64,000 nt of DNA from an uncultured Erythrobacter sp. (GCF_947492365.1 NZ_CANLMB010000001.1:992001-1056000), one strand, 5' to 3'. Shown: positions 8,678-17,882, counted from the stretch's first letter. Numbers and translations: made by a program. Notes: a model not told the origin generated them from the sequence alone.

Positions 8678-9132
8678 TTCTTGCGCCTTTCCGGACAAGC
8701 TTCTGGTCCGCCTCCATCTGGTCAAGGTGAACCCGCAAAGCCAAGTGCCAAGGCGAGGCCATACCATAGACCAAGCCTATGCGGTGCCTTGCGGGGGCGA
8801 TTGTGCGGTCGCCGTGAAGCTGCGCGAATTTTCCTACAGGGGCTCAAGCGGCTATAGAATCGCAGCATTTCGTGATCGTATTCGGCGCGCGAGGAAGGAA
8901 GGAAAGCTGGCGAATTTTGGAAAGTTACACATTGCCCGCTCATTTGGCCCAAAACCCGCGCAATCATGCGGCTTTGGACGCGGAGCAGAGTTTTTCAATT
9001 ACCCCACTTGCGCGGTCCAGGTTTCGGGCCGGTTGACGCCAATGCACACCGCTTTTGCAAAAACCGCATCACAAGCCGCCTTGCCCTCGACGCCTCAGCC
9101 GCTAAACAGGGTGCGGGGCAATTAGGGATTAG
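8678..9132. other. Intergenic region upstream of sdhB and the CapA gene
   Basis: A 455-base gap between divergent genes. I see no convincing gene; short open frames here lack ribosome binding sites and family features. A perfect 10-base palindrome TTTTGCAAAA lies at about 9053-9062, some 70 bases before sdhB, and could be part of its control region. AGGGA lies just before the sdhB start codons. Confidence 0.4.
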
Positions 9133-9918
9133 ATGATGGCGACGTTCACCCTTCCGAAGAATTCAAAGATCAGCAAGGATGGCAAGACGCACAAGGCCGG
9201 CGGCGCAAAGCGCGCCAAGTCCTTCAAGATCTATCGCTACGATCCCGATAGCGGCAAGAACCCGCGCTACGACACGTTCGAGCTTGATCTCGACGATTGC
9301 GGCCCGATGGTTCTGGACGCTTTGTTCAAGATCAAGAACGAGATCGACCCGACGCTGACCTTCCGCCGTTCATGCCGCGAAGGGATTTGCGGGTCATGCT
9401 CGATGAATATGAACGGGTCGAACGGCCTCGCCTGCACCACCGCGATTGACGATCTGAAGGGCGAGATTCGCATCACTCCCCTGCCCCATATGGATGTGAT
9501 CAAGGATCTGGTGCCCGACTTCACCCACTTCTACGCGCAATACGCCTCGATCCGGCCCTGGCTGCAAACGGTCAGCACCACGCCTTCGGGCAAAGAGCGT
9601 TTGCAGACACCCGAACAGCGCGAGAAGCTGGATGGACTCTATGAGTGCATCCTGTGCGCGTGCTGCTCGACTTCGTGCCCTTCCTATTGGTGGAATTCGG
9701 ACAAGTTCCTGGGTCCTGCGATCCTATTGCAAGCCTATCGCTGGCTCGCAGACAGCCGCGACGAGATGACGGGTGAGCGCCTCAACGAGCTAGAAGACCC
9801 CTTCCGCCTCTATCGCTGCCACACGATCATGAATTGCGCCAATGTCTGCCCCAAGGGGCTCAGCCCCGCCAAAGCCATCGCCGAAACCAAGAAGATGATG
9901 GCCGAACGGGCGATCTGA
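9133..9918 (+). CDS. sdhB: Succinate dehydrogenase iron-sulfur subunit
   Basis: A 261-residue electron-transfer subunit of respiratory complex II, on the cytoplasmic face of the inner membrane. The [2Fe-2S] ferredoxin domain has [10 protein letters not shown] and a later LACT. The C-terminal domain has [12 protein letters not shown] for the [4Fe-4S] cluster and [15 protein letters not shown] for the remaining cluster ligands. Two tandem ATGs (9133 and 9136) can start the gene; AGGGA precedes them. It is followed 12 bases later by a thioesterase gene and zapE. The sdhC, sdhD and sdhA genes, usually adjacent, are not in the window: the gene directly upstream is on the other strand. Confidence 0.97.
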   Translation: MMATFTLPKNSKISKDGKTHKAGGAKRAKSFKIYRYDPDSGKNPRYDTFELDLDDCGPMVLDALFKIKNEIDPTLTFRRSCREGICGSCSMNMNGSNGLACTTAIDDLKGEIRITPLPHMDVIKDLVPDFTHFYAQYASIRPWLQTVSTTPSGKERLQTPEQREKLDGLYECILCACCSTSCPSYWWNSDKFLGPAILLQAYRWLADSRDEMTGERLNELEDPFRLYRCHTIMNCANVCPKGLSPAKAIAETKKMMAERAI

Positions 9919-9930
9919 TCGGCGCGTGAC

Positions 9931-10392
9931 ATGGCGCTGAGCGAAGACGTATTCGAACACGGGCCTGATCCGGAGAACCCCGGTTGGCGGCACTGGAACC
10001 TCAAGGACGAGACGCTGTTCAACGGCGCGGTCATGGGGCGCCTGATCACGCGGCTCGACGAGGATGGTAAGGCGCGGCTGCGGATGTTCCCGGAGCGTCG
10101 GCATGAGAACCTGCAAGGCATCATCCACGGCGCAGTGACGCTGGCGTTGATCGACATCTCGATGTTCACAACGATGCACACGATCGGCAGCGGCAATGCG
10201 GGGCCTTCGGTAACGCTGGAGCTGTCCACTCAGTTCGTCGGAGCCGGTGACATGACGCGCCCTCTCGACGCGGTGAACGAGATCGTGCGCGAGACCGGCA
10301 AGCTGGTCTTCATCCGCGGGCAGTGTGTGCAGGATGAGGACGTGGTCGCGAGCTACTCAGGCATCGTGCGCAAGATGAAGCCGCGCAATTGA
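9931..10392 (+). CDS. PaaI-family hotdog thioesterase
   Basis: A 153-residue single hotdog-fold protein of the PaaI/YdiI type, which hydrolyses acyl-CoA thioesters. The conserved helix region ENLQGIIHGAVTLALID (residues about 56-72) matches the family's HGG-like segment, and the following strand GPSVTLELSTQF is typical. It lies in an operon between sdhB and zapE, and its stop overlaps the zapE start. Substrate unknown. Confidence 0.85.
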   Translation: MALSEDVFEHGPDPENPGWRHWNLKDETLFNGAVMGRLITRLDEDGKARLRMFPERRHENLQGIIHGAVTLALIDISMFTTMHTIGSGNAGPSVTLELSTQFVGAGDMTRPLDAVNEIVRETGKLVFIRGQCVQDEDVVASYSGIVRKMKPRN

Positions 10393-11504
10393 CCCGGATG
10401 CTCGCCCGGTACGAGCAGCTGATCGCGGCGGGCGAGCTACGCGCGGACCCCGATCAGCGCCGCGCTGCTGTTAGGCTCGACCGGCTGCAAAAGGAGCTGG
10501 AGGCACAGCGTCCCGGCGGATTGCTGGGTCAGTTCTTCGGCCGCAAACAGGATCGCTGCGAGGGCGTCTATATGTGGGGCGGCGTCGGACGCGGAAAGTC
10601 GATGCTGATGGACCTGTTCCACGAAACACTCTCGCTCACGGAGAAACGCCGCGTCCACTTCCACGCTTTCATGCAGGAAGTGCACGAGGAAATGCGCCTT
10701 GCCCGCCAGACCCATGAAGGCGATCCAATACCGCCGGTTGCACAGAAGCTGTCCGAGAATGTGCGCGTGCTCGCCTTTGACGAGATGGTGGTCAACAACT
10801 CGGCCGATGCGATGATCATGAGCAGGCTGTTCACCCACCTGATCCGCGAGCAGGACGTCGTGATCGTCACCACCTCGAACCGCCCGCCGAGCGACCTCTA
10901 CAAAGACGGCCTCAACCGCGAGCACTTCCTGCCCTTCATCGACCTGATCGAGCAGGAGCTGGACGTGCTCGGGTTGAACGGTCCGACTGACTACCGGCTC
11001 GACCGGATTGGCGATCTGGCGACATGGCACACGCCGCTGGGTGATGAGGCAACCGCCAAGGTGCGCGAGGCCTTCTTCCGCCTCACCGACTTCGCGCCCG
11101 AGGATGCTGCCAATGTTCCATCTGAGGAACTCGCAATCGGTCAGAAGCGCACCATCCATGTGCCAAAGTCACTCAAAGGCGTAGGCGTCTTCAGTTTCAA
11201 AAGGCTTTGTGCAGAGGCTCGCGGTGCGCCCGACTACCTCGCCATTGCGCGCGCCTTTCACACCGTGATCCTCGTCGGCATCCCGCTGATGGGGCCGGAA
11301 AAGCGCAACGAAGCGGCGCGCTTTGTGACACTGATCGACGCGCTTTACGAACACCGGGTCAAATTGTTCGCAACCGCAGAAACGCGGCCCGATGACCTCT
11401 ACAAAGCAGGTGACGGCAGCTTTGAATTCGAGCGTACGGCAAGCCGGCTCAATGAAATGCAAAGCGATGAATACATGGCCCTAGGCCACGGCGCGGAGCA
11501 CTAA
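10389..11504 (+). CDS. zapE: Cell division protein ZapE (AFG1-like ATPase)
   Basis: A 371-residue AAA+-like ATPase that interacts with the Z-ring in E. coli and is related to mitochondrial AFG1/LACE1. Walker A is GGVGRGKSML (about residue 59) and Walker B is VLAFDEM (about 128). The family-typical HFHAFMQEVH and TTSNRPPSDLYKDGLNR are present. The first start is a TTG whose bases overlap the thioesterase TGA (TTGA); an ATG three codons later is the alternative. zapE next to sdh genes is common in alphaproteobacteria. The gene ends 2 bases from the convergent crotonase gene. Confidence 0.92.
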   Translation: MTRMLARYEQLIAAGELRADPDQRRAAVRLDRLQKELEAQRPGGLLGQFFGRKQDRCEGVYMWGGVGRGKSMLMDLFHETLSLTEKRRVHFHAFMQEVHEEMRLARQTHEGDPIPPVAQKLSENVRVLAFDEMVVNNSADAMIMSRLFTHLIREQDVVIVTTSNRPPSDLYKDGLNREHFLPFIDLIEQELDVLGLNGPTDYRLDRIGDLATWHTPLGDEATAKVREAFFRLTDFAPEDAANVPSEELAIGQKRTIHVPKSLKGVGVFSFKRLCAEARGAPDYLAIARAFHTVILVGIPLMGPEKRNEAARFVTLIDALYEHRVKLFATAETRPDDLYKAGDGSFEFERTASRLNEMQSDEYMALGHGAEH

Positions 11505-11506
11505 GC

Positions 11507-12430
11507 TCAGGCAGCAGCAATACGCTCAGCCAGGCGGCCTTGTGCAGCGACGAGACGGCTCATCACCTTGAGGTCCTGCTCGCGCAATTGCAGCGCGGTG
11601 TCGGCCCACAGCTCGGTAATCCTGTTGAGCTCTTCAAGCTGCAGCTGCCACACGCGCTTGGTCGCACGGCGTGCCCCGACTAGACCTGCGTGACGGCGGT
11701 CGGACTTCTTGATGAAGTCGCGCACTGCATTCAGTCCATCGCCGGGCTCTGCAAGCGCGTGAACAATGCCCATGTCGTACATCTGTTCAGCGGTATAAGT
11801 CTCGTTTGAAACGATGATGCGGTCAGCCATCGCGCTACCAAGCTTACGCGTCAGCAAGGCATGCGCGCCCATGCCGGGATAAAGACCAAACATCACCTCG
11901 GGCAGGCCAAAGGTCGTTTGTCGCTCGGCAATGATATAGTCGAATGACAGCAATGCCTCGAACCCTCCGCCCAGCGCAGTGCCTTGCACCAGTCCGATCG
12001 TGAGCATCGGAATGTCGAGCGTCCGGATGTTCCGGTCGAGGATTGCGCAGCAACGGTGGCCATATTTGACCAACGCCTCGCGATTGCGTTCGCGGATCAG
12101 CTGCTGGAAAAGATCGAGGTCGCCGCCGAAGCAGAACACGTCCGGCGCACGGCTTCCCAGCACCAGATAGCGCAGCGGAACCTTTCCCGGACCAAAGCCG
12201 GCCTCGATCAGGTCCTGCCACTTTTCAAAGTCGTCTAGCATCGATGGAGTGAAGCTGGGGCGGCCTACAGGATTAATGTAAGTCCAGAGCGTTGCACTTG
12301 TATCTTCATAAAGAACATCAAGTTCTGACAGGCGGAACAATTCGTCTGGAATAGCCGAATGCAGCACGCTTTCAGCGAGCAATTCATCTTCACTTGTCAA
12401 TGGAACTGCCCGGCTGGCGCTGCTGTCCAT
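11507..12430 (-). CDS. RpfF-like crotonase (candidate DSF-type signal synthase)
   Basis: A 307-residue crotonase-superfamily protein. RpfF of Xanthomonas makes diffusible-signal-factor fatty acids from acyl-ACP. The oxyanion-hole segment is CFGGDLDLF (100-108). ALGGGFEALLS and LPEVMFGLYPGMGAH place two glutamates at 158 and 178, exactly 20 residues apart, like the catalytic pair of RpfF; ordinary enoyl-CoA hydratases lack the GLYPGMGA signature. The start is the ATG at 12430, with GGAG 9 bases upstream; a longer frame to 12544 is unsupported. It is the last gene on the minus strand after the XrtA operon, 224 bases below the amidotransferase. No rpfC/rpfG-like sensor or regulator is in the window. 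DSF synthesis is inferred. Confidence 0.78.
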   Translation of the reverse strand: MDSSASRAVPLTSEDELLAESVLHSAIPDELFRLSELDVLYEDTSATLWTYINPVGRPSFTPSMLDDFEKWQDLIEAGFGPGKVPLRYLVLGSRAPDVFCFGGDLDLFQQLIRERNREALVKYGHRCCAILDRNIRTLDIPMLTIGLVQGTALGGGFEALLSFDYIIAERQTTFGLPEVMFGLYPGMGAHALLTRKLGSAMADRIIVSNETYTAEQMYDMGIVHALAEPGDGLNAVRDFIKKSDRRHAGLVGARRATKRVWQLQLEELNRITELWADTALQLREQDLKVMSRLVAAQGRLAERIAAA

Positions 12431-12573
12431 CACCCAATACTCCGCTCTGACCCTGCGACCCTTGGCGCCTGAACGCCAATCTAATGAGCGACCTCTTGGC
12501 CTGCTACGTAACGAGTTGTAATCTACCGGTTGGAAAGGAAGCAAATGAATTATTGAAGGAATCAGGCGGCCAG

Positions 12574-12599
12574 AGTCTCAAAACGGGTCAATTGAGACT
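12574..12599. promoter_or_regulatory. 8-bp inverted repeat upstream of rpfF-like gene
   Basis: AGTCTCAA (12574-12581) and TTGAGACT (12592-12599) form a perfect 8-base-pair inverted repeat with a 10-base spacer. It sits between the amidotransferase stop and the rpfF-like start, 144 bases upstream of the latter. There is no T-run on either strand, so an operator or mRNA hairpin is likelier than a terminator. Confidence 0.4.
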
Positions 12600-12654
12600 G
12601 ATATTGCTGCGAATATTTGACAGTTGTGGATAATTCGCGGGCGGGTCCGCATCA

Positions 12655-14553
12655 TCAACCGCTAACCTCAAGTTGGGCGAGCGACTTTTCCAACATCAGC
12701 AACTGCCACAAGACGCGCGAATTGTCCGCTCGGCCCGAAATATGCGCCTCGGCAAGGTCCGAAATCGCGCGCGGAGCAAACCAACCCGACTGGGCAAGAA
12801 CCGAACTCGATCCAATCGCCCGAGCCTCTGCGCTGAGAGGCCCGCGCAACCATTCGGCAATTGGGGTCACAAACCCCTGTTTGGGCCGGTAGAGGATGTC
12901 GCGCGGCAAATAGCGCTCCATGCACTTCTTGAGCAGATATTTGCCGGTGCTCCCCTGCACTCGCAATTTGTCGGGCAGACGCGCGGCAAATTCGACCAGA
13001 CGATGGTCAAGCAGCGGTTCGCGCGCCTCGAGGCTCACCGCCATGCTGGTGCGGTCTACCTTGGTAAGGATGTCTCCGGGAAGCCAGAAAGTGAGGTCCG
13101 CATATTGTGCGCGGTCGAGCCCGCTTTGCGCAGGCGCTGCCCGCATAAGAGCGATTAACTCATCCTCCCCCCGGAACCCGCCAAGTCCATCGGCAAAGCC
13201 GCTGGAATAAAGCGCGGCGCGCGCTTCAGGCGTTGTCACGGAAAGACCGCGCGCATAGCCCTCTTCTCCGCTTTCGGCGAGCGCCAGCAAGGTCGCCTTG
13301 GCGCGTAAGGGGCGCGGTGCCCAATCCGCCTTGGGCCAAAAGCGCCCGAGCGTCCCGAACAGCGAGCCGCGCAGGCCCGATGGCAAAAGCGAGCGAACGC
13401 GCTCTTCATTGTGGTGAAACACCTGCCTGCGGTAGCCCGCAAAAGCCTCATCCGCTCCATCGCCGGATAAAGCCACCGTCACCTTTTCGCGGGCAAGCTG
13501 GCACACGCGCCATGTCGGCAATGCGGAGGCATCTGCAAAGGGCTCGTCAAACATGCCAGCAAGCTGATCGAGCGCGCCAAAATCCTCTTGCCCGACAATG
13601 CGGCTGTCATGGGCTGTGCCAAACTGCTCGGCGATCTGCTTTGCGTAGCTGGTTTCATCCAGACCTTCGACGTCAAAGCCAATCGAGCAAGTGCGCACCG
13701 GCTCCGCGCTGGCCTCGCTCATCAAAGCGACGACGCTGGAGGAATCGACTCCGCCAGATAGAAATGCACCCAACGGGACGTCGGAAACCATGCGCGATTG
13801 CACCGCTTCGCGCATCAGGTGGACAAGTTCTGCCGAAAGGTCCGCCTCGCTTCCCTTTGCGCGTTCGGCAAAGCTGATGTCGTACCAGCGGCGCTGTTGC
13901 GGCACCGGCTTGCCCTGTTCGAGCAGAAGGAAATGGCCCGCTGCGAGCTTTTGGACGCCAGACAGGATCGCATGGCTATCCGGCACATAACCCCAGGTGA
14001 GATAGGCATCGAGCGCCTGCGGATCGACCCTGCGGCGTATTAGCGGGTGCGCAAGCAGTCCTTTCAACTCGCTCGCAAAGGCTAAGCTGCCGTCGGAAAG
14101 CCTCGCCAGATGCAACGGCTTCACCCCGAAACGATCGCGTGCCAGCAGCAATTGCCGCGTGTCGAGATCGTAGAGCGCGATGACAAACATTCCGTGGAGC
14201 TTGTCCAGGCAATCAACGCCCCAGCGCTGCCACGCGGCGAGGATCACCTCAGTATCGCCTGACGTTCGGAATTTGGCGCCATCGCGCTCAAGCTCGCGGC
14301 GCAATTCGCGGAAATTGTAGATCTCGCCGTTAAAAGCGATCACCGCACGGCCGTCAGCTGAAAGCATAGGCTGGGGGGAGCCTTCGACGTCGATGACAGA
14401 GAGGCGCCGGTGCCCCAGCCCTACGCCGTGTTCGGTCCAGACACCTGCGCCATCCGGCCCGCGATGCGCCATTGCGGTGCACATCCGCTCGACCCGAGCA
14501 GGATCGACGGGCTTGGGCGTTTCCGCATGAAAGAGACCAGCAATTCCGCACAT
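12655..14553 (-). CDS. AsnB-like amidotransferase 1, exosortase A system-associated
   Basis: A 632-residue homologue of glutamine-dependent asparagine synthetase. Cys2 (MCGIAGLFH) is the nucleophile of the N-terminal glutaminase domain, and SGGVDSSSV (about residue 264) is the ATP-pyrophosphatase loop of the synthetase domain. The length matches the TIGR03108 amidotransferase found in XrtA loci, which is thought to amidate an exopolysaccharide component rather than make asparagine. Its start lies 9 bases after the xrtA stop, so it is cotranscribed with xrtA. Seen: both active-site motifs intact. The acceptor is unknown. Confidence 0.9.
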   Translation of the reverse strand: MCGIAGLFHAETPKPVDPARVERMCTAMAHRGPDGAGVWTEHGVGLGHRRLSVIDVEGSPQPMLSADGRAVIAFNGEIYNFRELRRELERDGAKFRTSGDTEVILAAWQRWGVDCLDKLHGMFVIALYDLDTRQLLLARDRFGVKPLHLARLSDGSLAFASELKGLLAHPLIRRRVDPQALDAYLTWGYVPDSHAILSGVQKLAAGHFLLLEQGKPVPQQRRWYDISFAERAKGSEADLSAELVHLMREAVQSRMVSDVPLGAFLSGGVDSSSVVALMSEASAEPVRTCSIGFDVEGLDETSYAKQIAEQFGTAHDSRIVGQEDFGALDQLAGMFDEPFADASALPTWRVCQLAREKVTVALSGDGADEAFAGYRRQVFHHNEERVRSLLPSGLRGSLFGTLGRFWPKADWAPRPLRAKATLLALAESGEEGYARGLSVTTPEARAALYSSGFADGLGGFRGEDELIALMRAAPAQSGLDRAQYADLTFWLPGDILTKVDRTSMAVSLEAREPLLDHRLVEFAARLPDKLRVQGSTGKYLLKKCMERYLPRDILYRPKQGFVTPIAEWLRGPLSAEARAIGSSSVLAQSGWFAPRAISDLAEAHISGRADNSRVLWQLLMLEKSLAQLEVSG

Positions 14554-14562
14554 GATCGGCGG

Positions 14563-15594
14563 TTAGCCCAAGGCTGCAGTAGCGACAATCCTCGCAGCGA
14601 TGGCCGCGGTGATGGAGAGCGCTGCAAAACCGGCAATCGCGACAATCGGGCTGACGGATTGGCGAGCGGCGAGTTTTGTCAGGGCCAAGCCCTCGACTTC
14701 GTCAGAGCTCCAGCCAAACTCCTCCGGCTCGCGCTCGAAGAACCGCCACGCCGCGGCAAGGACCAATGCGACCACAATCGCAAAGAATATCCAGCCATAG
14801 AAGATGTGATCGAAACCCGCGGCGAATTCTAGGCCCTGGCTCTGCGCGATATAGATCGTGCCCCACGCGCGAACGCCGTTGGCAATGATCGGGACGATGA
14901 TGGAGAGCGCCATGAAACAGGCGCGCCTGCTCCAGCTTTCGAAGCGGGTGAAACAGACCAGAACAGCGAGCGTAATCATTGCGACAAGGAACTTCACGCC
15001 CGAACAGGCCTCAGCCACAATGAACAGGCCAACCGGTGTGTCGATATAGATCCCGTCGACCACGGCAGGAATGCCGCTCCACAGAGTCAAAGCGACCGCA
15101 ATATCGGCGGTTATAGCCTGCAACTGCGGAATGATCTCATCGCCCATCGGCACGAGGAACACGCCGAACGCAATGGGCAGTGCCAACACAAGGCTCGCGC
15201 GGAGGCCCAGCGCAGTCACAACCACGCCCTGCAGAGCGCCCACCGCCCCTGCATGAGCGATAAGGTTTATGTCGCTCGCCCGCCCCGCGACCCATAGCGC
15301 CAGCCCAGCGGCAACCAGCGCGAGCCCCGGAAGCCACGCGCGCGGAGTGATCTTGGCCAATTCACCGATCTTCATGCTGACCAGCCATCCGATGATGAGC
15401 GGAACCAGCAGGATATGGGTGTAGGTGTCGATGTCCCACCATTGGTGGAACATCTCGCCCCATTCGCGCGCCGCAATCGCCATCACAGCAACGGCGCCGA
15501 TCACAAGCGTCGCCAGCGTCATGCGCCAAGCTTCGGGCAACAGGGCAGCGAGGCTCTGCGAGGGTGAATTCTGGCTCGTGGAATCAAGCGACAT
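14563..15594 (-). CDS. xrtA: Exosortase A
   Basis: A 343-residue polytopic inner-membrane cysteine protease/transpeptidase that recognises PEP-CTERM tails. The conserved triad is visible: Cys197 in EACSGVKF, Arg242 in NGVRAW, and His263 in FDHIFYGW. Several hydrophobic segments cover residues 25-285, with one more at 315-338. The start is the ATG at 15594, overlapping the end of the glycosyltransferase gene by 11 bases; an upstream extension is in the wrong context. Many XrtA proteins carry a C-terminal EpsI domain of about 200 residues. Here the chain ends after a final membrane segment, so that domain is absent. The next gene starts 9 bases later. No PEP-CTERM substrate was recognised in the window. 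Confidence 0.93.
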   Translation of the reverse strand: MSLDSTSQNSPSQSLAALLPEAWRMTLATLVIGAVAVMAIAAREWGEMFHQWWDIDTYTHILLVPLIIGWLVSMKIGELAKITPRAWLPGLALVAAGLALWVAGRASDINLIAHAGAVGALQGVVVTALGLRASLVLALPIAFGVFLVPMGDEIIPQLQAITADIAVALTLWSGIPAVVDGIYIDTPVGLFIVAEACSGVKFLVAMITLAVLVCFTRFESWSRRACFMALSIIVPIIANGVRAWGTIYIAQSQGLEFAAGFDHIFYGWIFFAIVVALVLAAAWRFFEREPEEFGWSSDEVEGLALTKLAARQSVSPIVAIAGFAALSITAAIAARIVATAALG

Positions 15595-16810
15595 TCTGAG
15601 CCTCCCACGCTTCGGCATCGAGCAAGGAATCCAGCGGCGAAAGCATCGCGTCCCAATCATGATGATCGAGCACAAATTGCCGCGCCCGGCTACCCAGATC
15701 GAACATCGCATCCTTGTCTTGCAGCAGTCCCGCAGCGCGTTCTGCCATAAGCTGCGCATCGTTCTCGCAGAGCAGCCAGTCTTCACCATCTTTCGCGTTG
15801 ATGCCGGTCGCGGCTTGCGGTGAGAGTATTACAGGGCGTGCCATCGCCATCGCTTCGAGCACTTTGTTTTGCACTCCCCGCGCAATCTGCAGGGGAGCGA
15901 GGACAGCGCTTGCTCCAGCAATGAAAGGCCGCACATCGGCGACTTCGCCCCATACCTTCACTCCGTTGGTGCCGTCGCAGGCGAGCAAGGACTTGGTCGG
16001 GTTCCTGCCAACAATATGGAACCTTGCTTGCGGCTCAAGCTGTCGCATGCGCGGCATAAACTCGCGCGCTACCCACAGGGCCGCCTCTTCGTTGGGCGAG
16101 TAGTCCATCTGGCCGGTAAAAACGAAGTGCGGACCAGTTGTTGGCGTAAGTTCCGTGTGTGGCTGCGACTTCGCCGGGTCGAAGAAGGCAGCGTCAATCC
16201 CGTTGCCGATCACCTGCACATTTACGAGTGCGGGTGCACTCAGACGTGAGCGGAACAAGGCCGCTTCATTTTCGCTGATGAGCACAGTGGCATCTGCGCG
16301 GCGAGCAAGCCGTTCTTCTTCTTGCGCGAGCAACCGCCCTTCGCGCGCATTGATCCAAGCGCGTTGTCCGGCAGCGGCATAGTTTTCAAACTTTGCGCTA
16401 TCGACATCGCACAGATCGATCACCACTCGCCCGTCAAAATGGTCAGGCACATATTGGCCCATCTGACCGGAGAAGATGACAATCGTTGTGACGTTGTGCG
16501 CAGCAATCGTTTCGCGCACCCAGCTCCTTAGCCGCGGGCTATCAAAGGCGGTGAGGCTTACCGGCCTCTGCTTCAACAGCGCCTCAACACCGGCAAGCGC
16601 CAGAGGTTTGTTCCGGTCAGCAATGCAATGTGTGGCCGTAATCGCGTCGAGCTCTTCCTTGCCCGCGCGATCCTCTTCACTTTCGGCAACGCAGCCTGCG
16701 TGAACCGGCGCAATTCTGGCGAGCTTCTTCAGCAAATGATGCGCACGAATTTTGTCCCCGCGATTGGGGGGAAACGGGACCCTGTGTGCCAGAAAGAGGA
16801 TGTCTCCCAA
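15584..16810 (-). CDS. XrtA-system glycosyltransferase (TIGR03087 family)
   Basis: A 408-residue GT-B-fold glycosyltransferase that probably adds a sugar to the lipid-linked repeat unit of the XrtA-associated exopolysaccharide. The N-terminal FLAHRVPFPPNRGDKIR is characteristic of the family. The C-terminal half has a group 4-type nucleotide-sugar region: FVFTGQMDYSPN near 240, a WGEVADVRPFIAGASAVLAPL stretch (only part of it diagnostic) near 290, and EAMAMARPVILS near 325. It lies between the FemAB-like gene (10 bases upstream) and xrtA (11-base overlap) in one operon. Sugar donor and acceptor are not deducible. Confidence 0.88.
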   Translation of the reverse strand: MGDILFLAHRVPFPPNRGDKIRAHHLLKKLARIAPVHAGCVAESEEDRAGKEELDAITATHCIADRNKPLALAGVEALLKQRPVSLTAFDSPRLRSWVRETIAAHNVTTIVIFSGQMGQYVPDHFDGRVVIDLCDVDSAKFENYAAAGQRAWINAREGRLLAQEEERLARRADATVLISENEAALFRSRLSAPALVNVQVIGNGIDAAFFDPAKSQPHTELTPTTGPHFVFTGQMDYSPNEEAALWVAREFMPRMRQLEPQARFHIVGRNPTKSLLACDGTNGVKVWGEVADVRPFIAGASAVLAPLQIARGVQNKVLEAMAMARPVILSPQAATGINAKDGEDWLLCENDAQLMAERAAGLLQDKDAMFDLGSRARQFVLDHHDWDAMLSPLDSLLDAEAWEAQNVA

Positions 16811-16820
16811 CGCTGCCTCC

Positions 16821-17882
16821 TCAGCCGAGATCGCGCGCGATCGCAGGCCCGATCAGATTGGCAATGGGAAGCGGAAGCTTTTTCCAGAGCGCGATCTTGC
16901 GGGCATAGGCGGCGCTGGTGGGATCAACGTCGCGCGGCTCGGCGTCAGGTGCTGTCCACTCGGCATAAGAGAGTGGCTCGGGTGTGAAACCCCAGTTCTT
17001 CTTGAAATTGTATGGCCCGCTGCCTGTCTTGGATCGCCCGAAGTCAAACCGCTTCATTCCGCGGCGGCGAGCGTGGAGCATCAGCTCATAATACATCAGC
17101 TCGTTCGCCCGCGCCCCGCGCGCCGCAAAAGTGCCCCCGCCCCAGAACGGCAATACCGCGCCGTTGTGGTAAAATGACAGCACGCTCGCAAGCGGCTTTC
17201 CGTAGCGCGAGACTGTGAGAATATCGCTGCTATCGGGGAAAGCTTCGAGCATCGCGGTGAAAAGCGACTTCGGGAACACCGGCGTGCCGAGATTGCGAAC
17301 GCTTTCGCTATACGCAGCGTAATGCGCAGCGATGTCGCTGTCCGACCGTCCAACGCGAACGTCGAGACCGTTCTTGAGCCCCTTGCGCACTTCGGCGCGG
17401 GCTTTGCGCGGGATTGCGAGCAATTCTGCCTCATCGTCCATCGCAAGATCGCGGACAAAGCCGCAATGTTTGTCATCCCATCGGCGCCAGTCCATCGGCA
17501 TGTACCCGCCGCGCAGCTCGATATGGGTGAATTTTCCATATCCCGCCTGTTCAGCGGCGCATTCAGCCAGGACTTCGGCCGCCTCGACATTGTCAGCCAC
17601 AATGCCGCCTCCGACGCCAAAGCCGCTTGAGATCATCACTTTGCCGAAAAGGCCGGAGCGCAATTCGGTTAGCGGCAACCATCCTGTGATCGCACCCATC
17701 TGTTCAGCGTATAGCCCGCTCGCTCGGTGGCCGGTCGCGGTCTCAACCGCTTTCAGCCAAGCGGGCAAATGAAACAGGCTTGCCTTGCTCTCGCACACAT
17801 AGGCTTCAATCCGCGCGCAGGTTTCGGCGTCGGAAAGATCCGCCACTTTGACAGCGCGGGACATATCAATCGGAGCGTTCAC
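16821..17882 (-). CDS. FemAB-like protein, XrtA/PEP-CTERM system-associated
   Basis: A 353-residue protein of the FemAB/GNAT superfamily, whose members transfer aminoacyl or acyl groups, for example to peptidoglycan or lipid precursors. The start is a GTG at 17882 that overlaps the deacetylase stop (GTGA), with AGGA 9 bases upstream. Diagnostic stretches include RKARAEVRKGLKNG near residue 165, FWGGGTFAARGARANELMYY near 260, and FDFGRSKTGSGPYNFKKNWG near 295. It is part of the long minus-strand XrtA operon. Another GNAT/FemAB-like gene lies at 27769-28788. Substrate unknown. Confidence 0.87.
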   Translation of the reverse strand: MNAPIDMSRAVKVADLSDAETCARIEAYVCESKASLFHLPAWLKAVETATGHRASGLYAEQMGAITGWLPLTELRSGLFGKVMISSGFGVGGGIVADNVEAAEVLAECAAEQAGYGKFTHIELRGGYMPMDWRRWDDKHCGFVRDLAMDDEAELLAIPRKARAEVRKGLKNGLDVRVGRSDSDIAAHYAAYSESVRNLGTPVFPKSLFTAMLEAFPDSSDILTVSRYGKPLASVLSFYHNGAVLPFWGGGTFAARGARANELMYYELMLHARRRGMKRFDFGRSKTGSGPYNFKKNWGFTPEPLSYAEWTAPDAEPRDVDPTSAAYARKIALWKKLPLPIANLIGPAIARDLG

